Origin: an uncultured Lactobacillus sp.
GTDB taxonomy: Bacteria; Bacillota; Bacilli; Lactobacillales; Lactobacillaceae
Direction: 5' to 3'
Length of the DNA: 32,501 bases
NCBI GenBank assembly: GCA_946482425.1
Contig: CAMLRO010000010.1
Location: forward strand, 1 to 32,501
The notes under the pieces were generated by a model. It was not told the origin of the DNA and did no database searches. It worked only from the letters and a program-made list of their open reading frames with translations. How positions within the stretch are numbered: the first letter of the stretch is position 1; each line of letters opens with the position of its first letter. Shown in pieces: positions 10,134 to 20,352 of the stretch. A program made the position numbers and the translations under genes.

Positions 10134-13100
10134 ATGCTAGGTAAAAATAATAATAAGGAAAGAATACGTAAAATGGAAATGCAGGCAAAGCAAGACCACT
10201 TCTCAATTCGTAAATTGACTATTGGTGCTGCTTCTGTCTTGCTTGGTTTTACATTCTTTGGCTTAAGCAATCAAACAGTTAAAGCTGATACAGTTGATCC
10301 GGCAAATGAAGAAGTAAGTTCTCAAAAAAGTGAGAATGAAACAACTAAAACTGAACAAACTGAGGATACTGCCAAAACTGCAACTGCAGAAAGACAATCA
10401 GATCAAGATAATACAAAGCACGATTTAAGCACTTTTTCTGGCTTAAGTTCGTTTTTAAGAGATAGTGGCAGTGACTCAAAAGCTAGTCACAGTTTTTCAA
10501 CTGGTCAGGCGAAATCAGAAAAGTCGGCCCCTGAATCAACAAATAACTCGGGCCAGCAGTCTAGTCAGAATCAGGATACCGATGTTGCCTCATCTGCTAA
10601 AGGAAATGCAACAACCAGGCCTGATGACTCAACAGCTGCAGTGGCTAATGATTCAAATGCTGCTGAAAACACGAAAATAAATACTAGGGATGCTAGTGTA
10701 GCACAGGTCCATACCTTTGATGAACTTATAGCTGCATTTCAGAATGAATCTATTTCAGAAATTGACGTCATGAACGATATTACTGACGGACCAGAGAATG
10801 GATCACAAGCGTTCTACTTTTACGGCAGGAAAATGCTCATTAAATCCGCTGGTGACGGTAGTACTAGATATAAAGTTGATTTGAAAGGTAACCATCTCCA
10901 ATTAAATAGTGGCAGTACGCAGGATTTAGATATAACCTACGACAACCTTGACTTATGGAGTGCCGATATCTGGGGCGTCATCATGACTGATGATTACAAC
11001 CAAGATGGTCATTTTTCAAAAATCACATTCAATAATGTTAATTTCCATGGTTCGCAAATGGTTCACTGTGGTAATAATACTAAAATTTACTTTACAGGTA
11101 CCAACTATGGGGAAGTAACGCACACGCCTTATCCAGGAATTACGATTTCAAGTGGTGATGTTCAACAACTATTTGAATTTACTGGTTCAAATAACTCACT
11201 TGATTTTAGTGGGACTTTTACTGGTAAAACCGTTGGCGGTAATGTGATAGAAATGGCGGGTAACAACAATGTTGTTAACATTGAAAAGAACGCTAAGGTG
11301 TCCCTTTCACCGCGGATCTATATTCCTAATAATAACTTAGGTTCCAATGCTGCTGAACATACTGGGCTTCCTTTAGCTATCGCCATGTTAGGCAATAATG
11401 AAGCCGTCAATGTTGATGGTGAGCTGAATATCACAACTGGTAGCGATCACTATAATGGTACAAATGATAACGATCAATCCAGTGCAATCCTGATTAATGA
11501 TGGCAACTCTGTTTTTAATATTAATAGTGATGCGAAAGTCAATATTACTACTAACGGTGATATAGCTAATAACTGGGGCAACAGAAACCTGATTTATGAT
11601 GGTGGTAATTTTAACATTTTGCCGCGAGGATCGTTAAACATTAATGGCTCAAATATGGGCGACTATTCTGGTACTTTAGTCCTAATTAGGGGTACGGCTA
11701 ATATTGAAAACGGTGGTTTCAATATCGTTCTTGGAAAGCTAGGTCCAAATGGTAGATACGTAGATGGCGGTAATGGCCAAATACTTTTGGTAGATGTGCA
11801 AGGCGGAAAGTTATTTGTTAATAATCCTACCTCATTAATTTTGAATGTCCAGGGCAATACCAATCCTGCTACGAGTATTATCGGCACCATGCCGATTACC
11901 TTAACAAATGTGCGTCAGCAGTTTGATTTGAGCTCAACGCAAACTGGGGTTGGTAAAGTAACATTGCCACCATTTCACGTTTTAACTGTTAGGAAAACTG
12001 ACAATACAATTGCAGTCGATAATATTGAGTTGCTTAATGGCCAAGAGAAGTTAACTGCAGATAGATTGGCAGAAATTAAGGCGCAAGCGGCCAAAGCTCA
12101 TATTTCATTCGATAAATTGCCTGAAGACGTTCAAACTTCATTGGCTGATGGTATCAAAAACGGTTGGACTTACGATCAAATCTTTTCGGATATTATTCAA
12201 AAAGCATTCAACAATAGCAATAATTTTGGCTATAACAACATTAGTTTTATTCCAGCCAATCCGAGTGGTTTTTTGGATATTGATCCTGGTAAGGTCAAAA
12301 TAACGAGAAATTCTGATGGTTCACAAACAATTTCTGGTGAGCCAGGCAGCGTAATTAATTATAATTCTGCTACTGATGGACCAGATTCAGATCCAGAAAA
12401 TTTGAAAAACCCGTTTAGTTTGATTCTCCCAGTTGCCACTAAAGCTTATATTATGGCTAATTTAATTGATAGTATGGGTGTAAAAACTGCATGGACACCA
12501 AAGGATCAAAATGGTAAAAATATAATCGACAATCCATACGCACAAACAAAAGACACCACTAGAGATTCAAGTAACAGTTCTTTAAATCCTTTACCAACAC
12601 AATTTGCAACAATTGTAAATGATGACGGTTCGTTTAGTTTTACTATTCCAGCCGATCAAACGATCAGGTTTGATAAAGGCTACTCTATAGAATTAACTCC
12701 AAATGCTAACTTTGTTAGCTATGATCCGTCTAGTGTTGCTGCTGGACGTCGCCCAATAATTAAAAACTTGGATATTCTAACTTTAACAGATGCGCAAGAT
12801 CAGGCTGCTAAGGCAATCACTGATGCTATTAGTGATGCAAAAATAAACAGGCCTAATAATTTATCTGATGCACAGATCAAAGAGTTTAATGATCAGCTAG
12901 ATAAAATTGCTTCGGCTGCATCTAAGACAATTACTTCCGATAACGAAAAAACTTCGGTTTATGCTTCAAGTGCTAATACTTTGACAGAGGTTAACAATCG
13001 TAAGAATGCTGCCCTTGATGCAATTAAGAATATCGTAAGTCAGGCGCAAAATTCTTCAACTATCGAGTCGTCTCGCGATAGTGCAATAACGAATTTAAAT

Positions 13101-16100
13101 AATGAAGCCATATTGCAGTCAAAGAGATTCCCTACAATGGTAGATGCAATTAATGCTGCACGTGATAAAGCAATTAATACTATTAAAGGTATTCAAGCTG
13201 ATAAAGATATTACTGAAGCAGAGAAGAATGGCATAAATGCGATTGATCAAGCTGCTTATGGTTATAAGAAGAGTATTGAAACTGATCTTAAGCAAAAAAT
13301 TGATCAAGTCTATGTTGACGCTTACAAGCTAGCAAACGATCCTAACTTGAGTAAAGAAGAGAAGGATGAAATAGTTAATTTACCTACTCGTCTGGCTCGT
13401 GCTCAGGCTATCGCTCAACCAGAAGGCGATATTGAAAAAGATCTTGACCAAGTATCAGTAGATGGGCACCAAAAAGAAGCTCAAGGTATAATTGATAAAG
13501 TTAATAAAACAATTCAAGCACTGAAAGACTTACAGGCTGTTGCTCAAGATGAAATTAAAAACCATGCCGATAAGACTACAGAAATAAAGGATTCCTATAA
13601 TAAAGCAGTTCATAACATTATCACTGGTGATGATCCTGATGGTTCCAAGGGTAAGGAGTCTATTAAGGATATAAATGCTGATCAAGAAGCAAGCAAAATT
13701 AATGCAGCAGCAGCTGCTGCCAAAGAGCGAGTACAGAATTCAGGCATTAGTTTAGATCAACAAACTCCTTTACTGGACGCAATTGATCAAGCAACTGAAG
13801 TTGCAACAGCTAAACCAGGAAGTTCTAAATATGATGAACAAAAATCAATTTACGGCACCTCTGATAATACTGCTATCAAGCAAAGAGAAGCAGCAACACA
13901 AACTATTTTTGATCAAAATGCTGCAAAAGCTGAAATTTTGGGATATGCAAATGCTAATGAGAGCTCGCTAGGCATCCCTTCAAACTCTGAAATCGAAAAA
14001 ACAGTAACTGATGGTTTAACCAATATTGATCAAGCAAGCGATTCTGCTACTGTTTCGACAACCGAGGAGTCAACTAAGCGGTCAATTTTAAGACAGCTTT
14101 CTAAGATTAAGCTTGCCCAAGTTGAAAGTAATATTGAAAGCCAATTGCGTAGCTTGCCAGGCTTGTCAGCAAATGATATTGACGATAGCGTAGCAAATGC
14201 ACAGAAACTGCTCAATAATTCAAGCACTCCTCTTGGCTATAACCAGCGGATTGATCAGGCAGACAGTTTAACTGCAATTGATTCAGCACGTAATGATGGT
14301 ATCGATGCCTTAAACAGCTTACTGACTTCAGCTAAAGCTAAAGGTGAACGTAACCAGTCCTTAGCTGATGCTATTAAGCAGATCAGACAAGAGCAAGCAA
14401 ACGCTGATAACCAAATCGATCAAACCAACAATCTGACTGCTGAACAAAAGAAAGCATATCATGATCAAATCAGCAAGGTAGTTAATGATAGTATTGATAC
14501 TTTAAACAAGGTCGATAGTTCTAAAATCGCTGAGACAGTCACTAACGCTAAAAACAGTATAGATAATATTGTAAGCGATGCCCGAGGTACTGCCAATAAA
14601 GAGGTAGAAGAAGCTAGAACCAAGGCAGCTCAAGACGTTGATACAGCAGTTAATGATGCGAAAGCTAAAATTGAAAGCATTGATGATAGTCAACTTAGTC
14701 CTTCAAATAAGAAGTATTATGAGGACCAAATTGATCAAGATGCCCAGGCTGCGAAGGCCAAAATTGCCTCGGCTCAAAATGTTGCTGATATCACTTCCGC
14801 TAAGCAAGATGGTCAAAACAATATTCTAAAAGATTTAGGTGCTGCTCAAATCACGGCCACTAAGGCGCAAGCAATTAGCAAACTGCAACAGGCCAAGGCT
14901 AATGCCAAAAATACTCTTGCAAATTCTCATCTTGATCCGGCAATAGTTCAAGCAAAACAGGATCAGATTGATGCAGGTTATGATCAAGCAATCCAGGCGA
15001 TCACTAATGACCATACAGTAACTGATATTAACACTGATGCTCAAACAGGAATTGATGCCATTAATTCTGTTATTAATTCCCTTTCTCCTGATCTCGAAGC
15101 TCAGGCCTTAGAACAACAGCGTCAAACTGCAATTGGAAAATTAAAAGATGCGCGCGATTCTGCAAGCAGTCAGATTACAAATGATCCTAATTTAGGAGTA
15201 ACCGAAAAGAATGACTACTATAATCAGATTACCAATGCCTTCAATCAGGCTCAAACTGCCATTCAAGGTGCAAATAAAGATGATATAGATGCAGCATTAA
15301 CTAAAGGTAAAAATGATTTAGCAAACATTCAAGCTGCAGCGAACTTGCAGTCTGCAAAAGACCAGGCTTTAACAGCTCTAATGGATGAGCGCAATAAAGT
15401 AAAAGAGCAAATTGGCAATATGGATCAGATTACCAGTGCCAACAAAGATGAATTGCGTGCAAAAGTGGATGCTACATATGATATTGGTGTTAATGGCATT
15501 AATGATAAAAGCACCACTACCAATGAGCAACTTAATAAAATTGTCCAAAATGGTAAGTCATCAATTGATGATGTGATTAGTGACGTAAATGTTAATAAGA
15601 TCCTTAATAAGCAAAAGCTTGATGATTATGCACAAAAGGCGATTGACCGAATTAATAATTCGTCGGATATTACTAATGATGCCAAGACCACAACTATTAA
15701 TAACATTACATCCGCACGTGATAATGCAAAATCAGCAGTTGATTCTACTCATGCTGTCCCTGATGCTAATACAGCTGAGAAAAATGGCGAAGCAGCTATT
15801 GATGCTGCAGAAGCTACAGGTAATGGTTTTAATACATCTAAAACTGATACTAAAAGTAATATTGCCAATGCTGCAAGCAGTGCCAAGAATCGTTTAAGTG
15901 ACATTTTTAGCAAATTATCGAATGACCAAAGAAATGAAGTAAAAAAGCAATTTGATGATGCAATTAGTCAGCTTGAGTCAATCCCAACGGATGCAAATAG
16001 TAAAATTGACGCAGCCACAAATAAAGAACAACTAACTGGAATTTATCAAGATGCATTAAATAAAATTAATAACATTGAATCTGCTGCCAAGTTAGCTAGT

Positions 16101-19100
16101 GATAAAGTTGTTGCCACCGATTTGATTAAAAATACAGCATACGCGGCTCGAGCTAAACTAAATGATTCACGAGACCAAAATGCAGTTTTTGCAGTGGCTG
16201 ATTTAGGCATTAAAGATATTGGCGCGGCTAATGATAGCGCTACAGTTGAGAAAATCAAAAATAATACCTTACAGGGAATTAGTAATGTAGTTACAAATGC
16301 AAGTAAGAGTGATGCTGACGATATCCGTAACCAAAGAGATCAAGCAATTAAAGAACTTGATAAAGCTCTTGGAAAAGGCTCAACTGATACCGGTGTTCTA
16401 CCAGAAATAAATGGTTTAAGTGATTTAACCTCTGATCAGCTGGGTAAGTTTAAACAACAAGCACAAGATGCTTATAATCATGCCGTTGCAAACGTCAGTG
16501 GCGCTCTATCTGAAAATATTGATACAGAAAAGAATACCGGTCTAAGCAATATTTACCAGGCTTTGTCTGATGCTAAACTGCAGGCAGCTAAAAATAAGGC
16601 AAAATCTGCTTTAGATGATAAAGCCCAAACTTCAATTGCTAGTGATGCTAAAGACACATCTACAATTGAAAGCGAGCGGGATAAAGCAAAAGAAAATATT
16701 GATAAAGCTCAAAATCAAGATGATGTCCAAAAAGCTCAAGATGAGGGTAATAAAGCAATAGAAGCGATTGTTGATACAGCAAAGGATACCAGCCTCACTA
16801 ACGCTAAGACATCTGCTAAAAATGATTTTGATAATTCAACAAATAAATTACAACAGCAAATTGATCAAGATTTGGCCGATAAAAAATTAGGTCAAGACCA
16901 GTATAATGATTTGAAGAATAAAATTGATCAACTTCGCCAGTCTGGTGAAACCAGAGTTAACTCTGCTACCAACCAGGACCAATTGACTGATGCTAAAGGT
17001 CAAAATAATGCTGATTTGAATAAGGTTAATAATGAAATCATCAAAGCAGAATCTGTCAATAATGCATTGACTAAGTTGCAAGATGCAGTTAACAAGGCAA
17101 ATGAAGCTGCAGATAAGATTGCTAAAGATAATCCTAGTTTGGCAGATCAGATGAGAGATCGCATCAAGTCAGAACGTGATAAAGCTGCTCAAAATGTTCA
17201 AACTGCTCAAAGCAATGCGACTGATGCCAATAGTGCAATGAATCAAGCAGCGCAAGCTGGTAATGATGCAATTACTGGCTTAACTCAGCGATTTGAAGAA
17301 AAGAACAAACAAATTAATACTCTGAAAGAATATGCTGAAGCTGCTAAGACAAAATTGCCAAGTTCAGGACTTGATCCAACAGAAATAAGCCAAAATGAAG
17401 CTGCAATAAATGACGCAATGCAAAAAGGCATTAGCGACTTATATGGTGCTGATGATAATGCAAACTTAAGTCAAGTTGAAAAAGCTGGTGAAGCTGCGAT
17501 AGATCAAGCCGGTATTCCAGCTAATTTACTAAGTGAAAAGAACAAACAAATTGCTGCTATTGATAAATATGTCAAGGATAAGGGCAGCATTAGTCAAGTT
17601 GCAAGTCATTTAACTGATCAACAACAGGCTGACTTACAGGATCAACTTAATCAGTTGGTTCAAAAGACTAAGGATGAAATTAGTAAAGTTGCTTTACCAA
17701 GCAGTCCGACAACAACAGATCTCGAAAATGCTAAACAAAAATTGCAAAATATTGAAAAGGGGCTCGATAGCGAGGGACACTCAACCAATTTAGGTGAAAC
17801 TGGAATTGACCAGCTATACCAAACAGCCAGAAATAAAGAAGAAATCTATCAAATTAAGCAAAATGCTATTAATAATCTTCTTGAGCAAAAAGCAGAAGCT
17901 GATAAAAAGCTTGAAGATTCTGGTTTAGTAAACTCTGATTTACAAAAGCAAAAACAGAGGCTTCAAGATATTTACGATCAAAGCAAGGCAAAGATTAACG
18001 CAGTTCCGACAACAGATAAGAATGGAAATGATCGTTCTACTGCTGACATCCAAAAAGATGTTGATCAGATTGTCAACAATGCAACTCAAGGATATTCTGA
18101 TAACAATTCTGGCAGTCACATTCCTGGCTTTGCTGATGTCGAAAAAGATACTAATCTTGCTGCTGCCAAAGCAAAGGCAGAGAATATTTTACAAAGAAAA
18201 TATTCAACAACTCACAACATTATTGGGTCATCTCAACTAACTGCTAGTCAAAAGAAAGCATTAAACAAGATAGTTGATGATCAATATGCAAGTGAAAAAG
18301 CAGACATAGAGCAGCAAACTGATATCAACAAAATTCCGACAGACGAAAATCAAATTGGTACTAAATTAACTGATACTTATCAAAATACTTCTGAATGGTT
18401 TGATTATAATCAAGCTAATGCCTTAAAAGGTGCCGGAAATGAAATAACAGGCCTAGAAGCGGGATACAATGGTTTAACTGAAGCACAAAAAGCCAATCCT
18501 GATTATCAAAGGAATATTCAAGCTATCCAGGATGCAATTGATGCAATTAAGCATTCGACCAACATTGGCTCCACTACTCAAGCTTATAGCAACGGAATCA
18601 ATGCTTATAACGAACTAATAGGTAAAGAAAAAGTTAATGATTTGTTCAATAAAGCAAAGGACAAGCTTAACAACATAGATAGTCTACTTCCTCAGGATAG
18701 AGATCATTTCAAAAATAGACTTGATGGCATACATGGAAGTATAGATACTATACTTTCTCAAGATGCTCAAGCTGATGCATCTTACGAGAATATTGCCAAT
18801 CAGATGAACCATGATATTGACATGGCAAGGCAAGCAATTGATCAGTTAATGCAGCAAGCATTATATGCAGTTAAGAGTTCTGCTAATAGGGATGTTGAGG
18901 CTGAATACAAAGGTGCAGTTGCCCAGAACCAGAAATATTTTGGTGATTCCGCATGGATTTATGCAACTAATAGTGAGCATGACAAATATAAAGATATCTC
19001 TGGTAATTCTTATGATGAAGTTCTGAATAATAGAATAACTGGGATACGGGAGATTGCCAAAGCTGCTGTTTCTGATGCTGCTACTAATGCTAAGAAGAAA

Positions 19101-20315
19101 ATTGATAATAACAGGGTCAAGCATGAAAACGGTGATAACTATACTGACGATGAAAAAGCTGCAATTAAGACTGAAATCGACCGCATTTTAGCTGATGCTC
19201 AGGAAAAGATTAATCAAAATAATACTTTAACTGATATTGACGGCAAGCGTGACGATGGTATTGAAGCGATTAATAAGGCTTCATCAGATTCAACTGTCAT
19301 TGATAAGATTATTAAAGATAGTGCCAACAGCAATAATAATGGCAATAATAACGGAAACAATACCAATAATAATTCTGACAACAATGGCAGCAATTCTAAT
19401 TCTGATAGTAATGGTAGTACTTCATCTATTCCTATTAACCCTGTTAATCAACCATCAACTGATAAACAAAATGGAACAAATGGTGCGCCAAATGATTTAG
19501 GCGAAAGCACTAATGTGACCTTAATGCATAATGCATATCTCTATGATAATTCTGGCAAACGTGCTAACAAAGTTACACTCGGTGCCGGTTCAATCCTTAC
19601 TACTTATGGTACAGTTTCTATTGGAGGCCGTGAATACTATGTACTAGTTGACACACATGATAACAATAAGAAGTATTATGTTGCTGCAACAAATGGCCAG
19701 GCCACTAAGCAAAAAGTGGTCCATAATGCATATATTTATAACCAGCTAGGTAAACGGGTTAAGAAGACTGGCGTTTACAAGAAGGGTCAACTGCTTAATA
19801 CGTTCGGTGGAGTCGTTAAGATTCGTGGTAAAAGATATTTCACTATTGCAAAGAACCGCTTTGTCAAAGCAGGAAATGTAAAATTAGTAACTGCTACGGG
19901 ATCAGCGGGTGAAGAAGTTGCTGCAGCAACTATTAATGCTGCAGTTCAAACTGTTGAGACTACGACTAAGAAACTAATGCATAATGCTTATCTATATGAT
20001 GAAAATGGCAAGCGTGCTAACAAGTTAATTATCAACTTGGGTTCAGAAATTGAAACAGTTGCTAAGAAAACTATTAGCGGTAAAACCTATTACGTTTTAA
20101 CAGATGGATTGCTTGTAAATAGCGGCAATATTGATGCCAAGAAATTAAAGCTGAAACATAACGCCTATATATACAATAAGTATGGTCATCGTTTAGGTAA
20201 AAAAGTTTTGCGTAAACATAAAGCTGTTAAGACTTATGGCAATCCAGTCAAAATTGGTCATAAAAAGTACTTTATTATAGCTAAAGGAAGGTTTATCAAG
20301 AAGGCAAACTTCTAA
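10134..20315 (+). CDS. Giant YSIRK-signal, beta-solenoid, DUF1542-like, SLAP-anchored surface protein (gene 2)
   Basis: This complete gene encodes 3393 aa. Residues 1-51 form a YSIRK-type signal peptide with SIRK at 24-27, then LTIGAASVLLG, with predicted cleavage after VKA at 51. Residues 52-192 are a Ser/Thr/Gln/Asp-rich linker containing LSTFSGLSSFL at 98-108. A beta-solenoid head spans about 193-635. A helical spacer and beta-rich joint with PANPSGFLDID run to about 883. A DUF1542-like helical stalk covers about 884-3062. An Asn/Ser-rich linker leads to four basic SLAP modules (3128-3393). There is no LPXTG motif or C-terminal membrane anchor. YSIRK signals direct septal secretion in staphylococci and streptococci; whether that holds here is untested. 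The protein is predicted to be a long fibrous cell-wall adhesin. Gene 1 is its collinear paralogue, and gene 3 shares only the N-terminal architecture closely. Confidence 0.97.
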   Translation: MLGKNNNKERIRKMEMQAKQDHFSIRKLTIGAASVLLGFTFFGLSNQTVKADTVDPANEEVSSQKSENETTKTEQTEDTAKTATAERQSDQDNTKHDLSTFSGLSSFLRDSGSDSKASHSFSTGQAKSEKSAPESTNNSGQQSSQNQDTDVASSAKGNATTRPDDSTAAVANDSNAAENTKINTRDASVAQVHTFDELIAAFQNESISEIDVMNDITDGPENGSQAFYFYGRKMLIKSAGDGSTRYKVDLKGNHLQLNSGSTQDLDITYDNLDLWSADIWGVIMTDDYNQDGHFSKITFNNVNFHGSQMVHCGNNTKIYFTGTNYGEVTHTPYPGITISSGDVQQLFEFTGSNNSLDFSGTFTGKTVGGNVIEMAGNNNVVNIEKNAKVSLSPRIYIPNNNLGSNAAEHTGLPLAIAMLGNNEAVNVDGELNITTGSDHYNGTNDNDQSSAILINDGNSVFNINSDAKVNITTNGDIANNWGNRNLIYDGGNFNILPRGSLNINGSNMGDYSGTLVLIRGTANIENGGFNIVLGKLGPNGRYVDGGNGQILLVDVQGGKLFVNNPTSLILNVQGNTNPATSIIGTMPITLTNVRQQFDLSSTQTGVGKVTLPPFHVLTVRKTDNTIAVDNIELLNGQEKLTADRLAEIKAQAAKAHISFDKLPEDVQTSLADGIKNGWTYDQIFSDIIQKAFNNSNNFGYNNISFIPANPSGFLDIDPGKVKITRNSDGSQTISGEPGSVINYNSATDGPDSDPENLKNPFSLILPVATKAYIMANLIDSMGVKTAWTPKDQNGKNIIDNPYAQTKDTTRDSSNSSLNPLPTQFATIVNDDGSFSFTIPADQTIRFDKGYSIELTPNANFVSYDPSSVAAGRRPIIKNLDILTLTDAQDQAAKAITDAISDAKINRPNNLSDAQIKEFNDQLDKIASAASKTITSDNEKTSVYASSANTLTEVNNRKNAALDAIKNIVSQAQNSSTIESSRDSAITNLNNEAILQSKRFPTMVDAINAARDKAINTIKGIQADKDITEAEKNGINAIDQAAYGYKKSIETDLKQKIDQVYVDAYKLANDPNLSKEEKDEIVNLPTRLARAQAIAQPEGDIEKDLDQVSVDGHQKEAQGIIDKVNKTIQALKDLQAVAQDEIKNHADKTTEIKDSYNKAVHNIITGDDPDGSKGKESIKDINADQEASKINAAAAAAKERVQNSGISLDQQTPLLDAIDQATEVATAKPGSSKYDEQKSIYGTSDNTAIKQREAATQTIFDQNAAKAEILGYANANESSLGIPSNSEIEKTVTDGLTNIDQASDSATVSTTEESTKRSILRQLSKIKLAQVESNIESQLRSLPGLSANDIDDSVANAQKLLNNSSTPLGYNQRIDQADSLTAIDSARNDGIDALNSLLTSAKAKGERNQSLADAIKQIRQEQANADNQIDQTNNLTAEQKKAYHDQISKVVNDSIDTLNKVDSSKIAETVTNAKNSIDNIVSDARGTANKEVEEARTKAAQDVDTAVNDAKAKIESIDDSQLSPSNKKYYEDQIDQDAQAAKAKIASAQNVADITSAKQDGQNNILKDLGAAQITATKAQAISKLQQAKANAKNTLANSHLDPAIVQAKQDQIDAGYDQAIQAITNDHTVTDINTDAQTGIDAINSVINSLSPDLEAQALEQQRQTAIGKLKDARDSASSQITNDPNLGVTEKNDYYNQITNAFNQAQTAIQGANKDDIDAALTKGKNDLANIQAAANLQSAKDQALTALMDERNKVKEQIGNMDQITSANKDELRAKVDATYDIGVNGINDKSTTTNEQLNKIVQNGKSSIDDVISDVNVNKILNKQKLDDYAQKAIDRINNSSDITNDAKTTTINNITSARDNAKSAVDSTHAVPDANTAEKNGEAAIDAAEATGNGFNTSKTDTKSNIANAASSAKNRLSDIFSKLSNDQRNEVKKQFDDAISQLESIPTDANSKIDAATNKEQLTGIYQDALNKINNIESAAKLASDKVVATDLIKNTAYAARAKLNDSRDQNAVFAVADLGIKDIGAANDSATVEKIKNNTLQGISNVVTNASKSDADDIRNQRDQAIKELDKALGKGSTDTGVLPEINGLSDLTSDQLGKFKQQAQDAYNHAVANVSGALSENIDTEKNTGLSNIYQALSDAKLQAAKNKAKSALDDKAQTSIASDAKDTSTIESERDKAKENIDKAQNQDDVQKAQDEGNKAIEAIVDTAKDTSLTNAKTSAKNDFDNSTNKLQQQIDQDLADKKLGQDQYNDLKNKIDQLRQSGETRVNSATNQDQLTDAKGQNNADLNKVNNEIIKAESVNNALTKLQDAVNKANEAADKIAKDNPSLADQMRDRIKSERDKAAQNVQTAQSNATDANSAMNQAAQAGNDAITGLTQRFEEKNKQINTLKEYAEAAKTKLPSSGLDPTEISQNEAAINDAMQKGISDLYGADDNANLSQVEKAGEAAIDQAGIPANLLSEKNKQIAAIDKYVKDKGSISQVASHLTDQQQADLQDQLNQLVQKTKDEISKVALPSSPTTTDLENAKQKLQNIEKGLDSEGHSTNLGETGIDQLYQTARNKEEIYQIKQNAINNLLEQKAEADKKLEDSGLVNSDLQKQKQRLQDIYDQSKAKINAVPTTDKNGNDRSTADIQKDVDQIVNNATQGYSDNNSGSHIPGFADVEKDTNLAAAKAKAENILQRKYSTTHNIIGSSQLTASQKKALNKIVDDQYASEKADIEQQTDINKIPTDENQIGTKLTDTYQNTSEWFDYNQANALKGAGNEITGLEAGYNGLTEAQKANPDYQRNIQAIQDAIDAIKHSTNIGSTTQAYSNGINAYNELIGKEKVNDLFNKAKDKLNNIDSLLPQDRDHFKNRLDGIHGSIDTILSQDAQADASYENIANQMNHDIDMARQAIDQLMQQALYAVKSSANRDVEAEYKGAVAQNQKYFGDSAWIYATNSEHDKYKDISGNSYDEVLNNRITGIREIAKAAVSDAATNAKKKIDNNRVKHENGDNYTDDEKAAIKTEIDRILADAQEKINQNNTLTDIDGKRDDGIEAINKASSDSTVIDKIIKDSANSNNNGNNNGNNTNNNSDNNGSNSNSDSNGSTSSIPINPVNQPSTDKQNGTNGAPNDLGESTNVTLMHNAYLYDNSGKRANKVTLGAGSILTTYGTVSIGGREYYVLVDTHDNNKKYYVAATNGQATKQKVVHNAYIYNQLGKRVKKTGVYKKGQLLNTFGGVVKIRGKRYFTIAKNRFVKAGNVKLVTATGSAGEEVAAATINAAVQTVETTTKKLMHNAYLYDENGKRANKLIINLGSEIETVAKKTISGKTYYVLTDGLLVNSGNIDAKKLKLKHNAYIYNKYGHRLGKKVLRKHKAVKTYGNPVKIGHKKYFIIAKGRFIKKANF
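10710..12040 (+). other. Beta-solenoid head domain of gene 2
   Basis: This region begins at HTFDELIAAFQ, a short helix that probably caps the solenoid, and ends near IELLNG. It shares MNDITDG, GSQMVHCGNNTKIYF, SNMGDYSGTLVL, TNVRQQ and LPPFHVL with gene 1, and close variants of these with gene 3. Gly, Asn and Thr content and short beta repeats support a parallel beta-helix of the pectate-lyase-like adhesive type. No catalytic residue cluster is recognisable. Confidence 0.72.
12783..19304 (+). repeat. Irregular DUF1542-like helical stalk of gene 2
   Basis: The stalk is 2173 residues between the same anchor positions that give 2172 in gene 1. It has the same order of units, including KLDDYAQKAIDRI (15615), LADKKLGQDQY (about 16875) and a TSEW motif (about 18390). 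The 15180-15470 segment is markedly more conserved with gene 1 than its flanks. Diverged three-helix-bundle units of about 75-90 residues are inferred from Ala and Ile spacing and repeated G-x-x-A-I endings. Confidence 0.75.
19515..20312 (+). repeat. Four C-terminal SLAP modules of gene 2
   Basis: Four HNAY-starting modules alternate in type (YLYDxxGKRAN, then YIYNxxGxR) as in gene 1, and the block ends KKANF. Long stretches are nearly identical to gene 1, for example KRVKKTGVYKKGQLLNT and SGNIDAKKLKLKHNAY, with much of the underlying DNA also matching. This is the predicted non-covalent wall anchor. Confidence 0.9.
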
Positions 20316-20352
20316 TAAACTTTGCTTAAATACAATATATTCATATAAGATG

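Noticed and set aside
10173..10181. Alternative starts of gene 2 at internal ATGs (residues 14 and 16)
   Set aside because: The upstream ATG has a well-placed AGAAAGGA, and its first 13 residues are conserved in gene 3.
9971..10270. Reverse-strand 99-codon frame across the gene 2 promoter and signal peptide
   Set aside because: It overlaps the strong promoter, ribosome-binding site and start of gene 2. Its N-terminus is just the antisense of the conserved signal-peptide codons.
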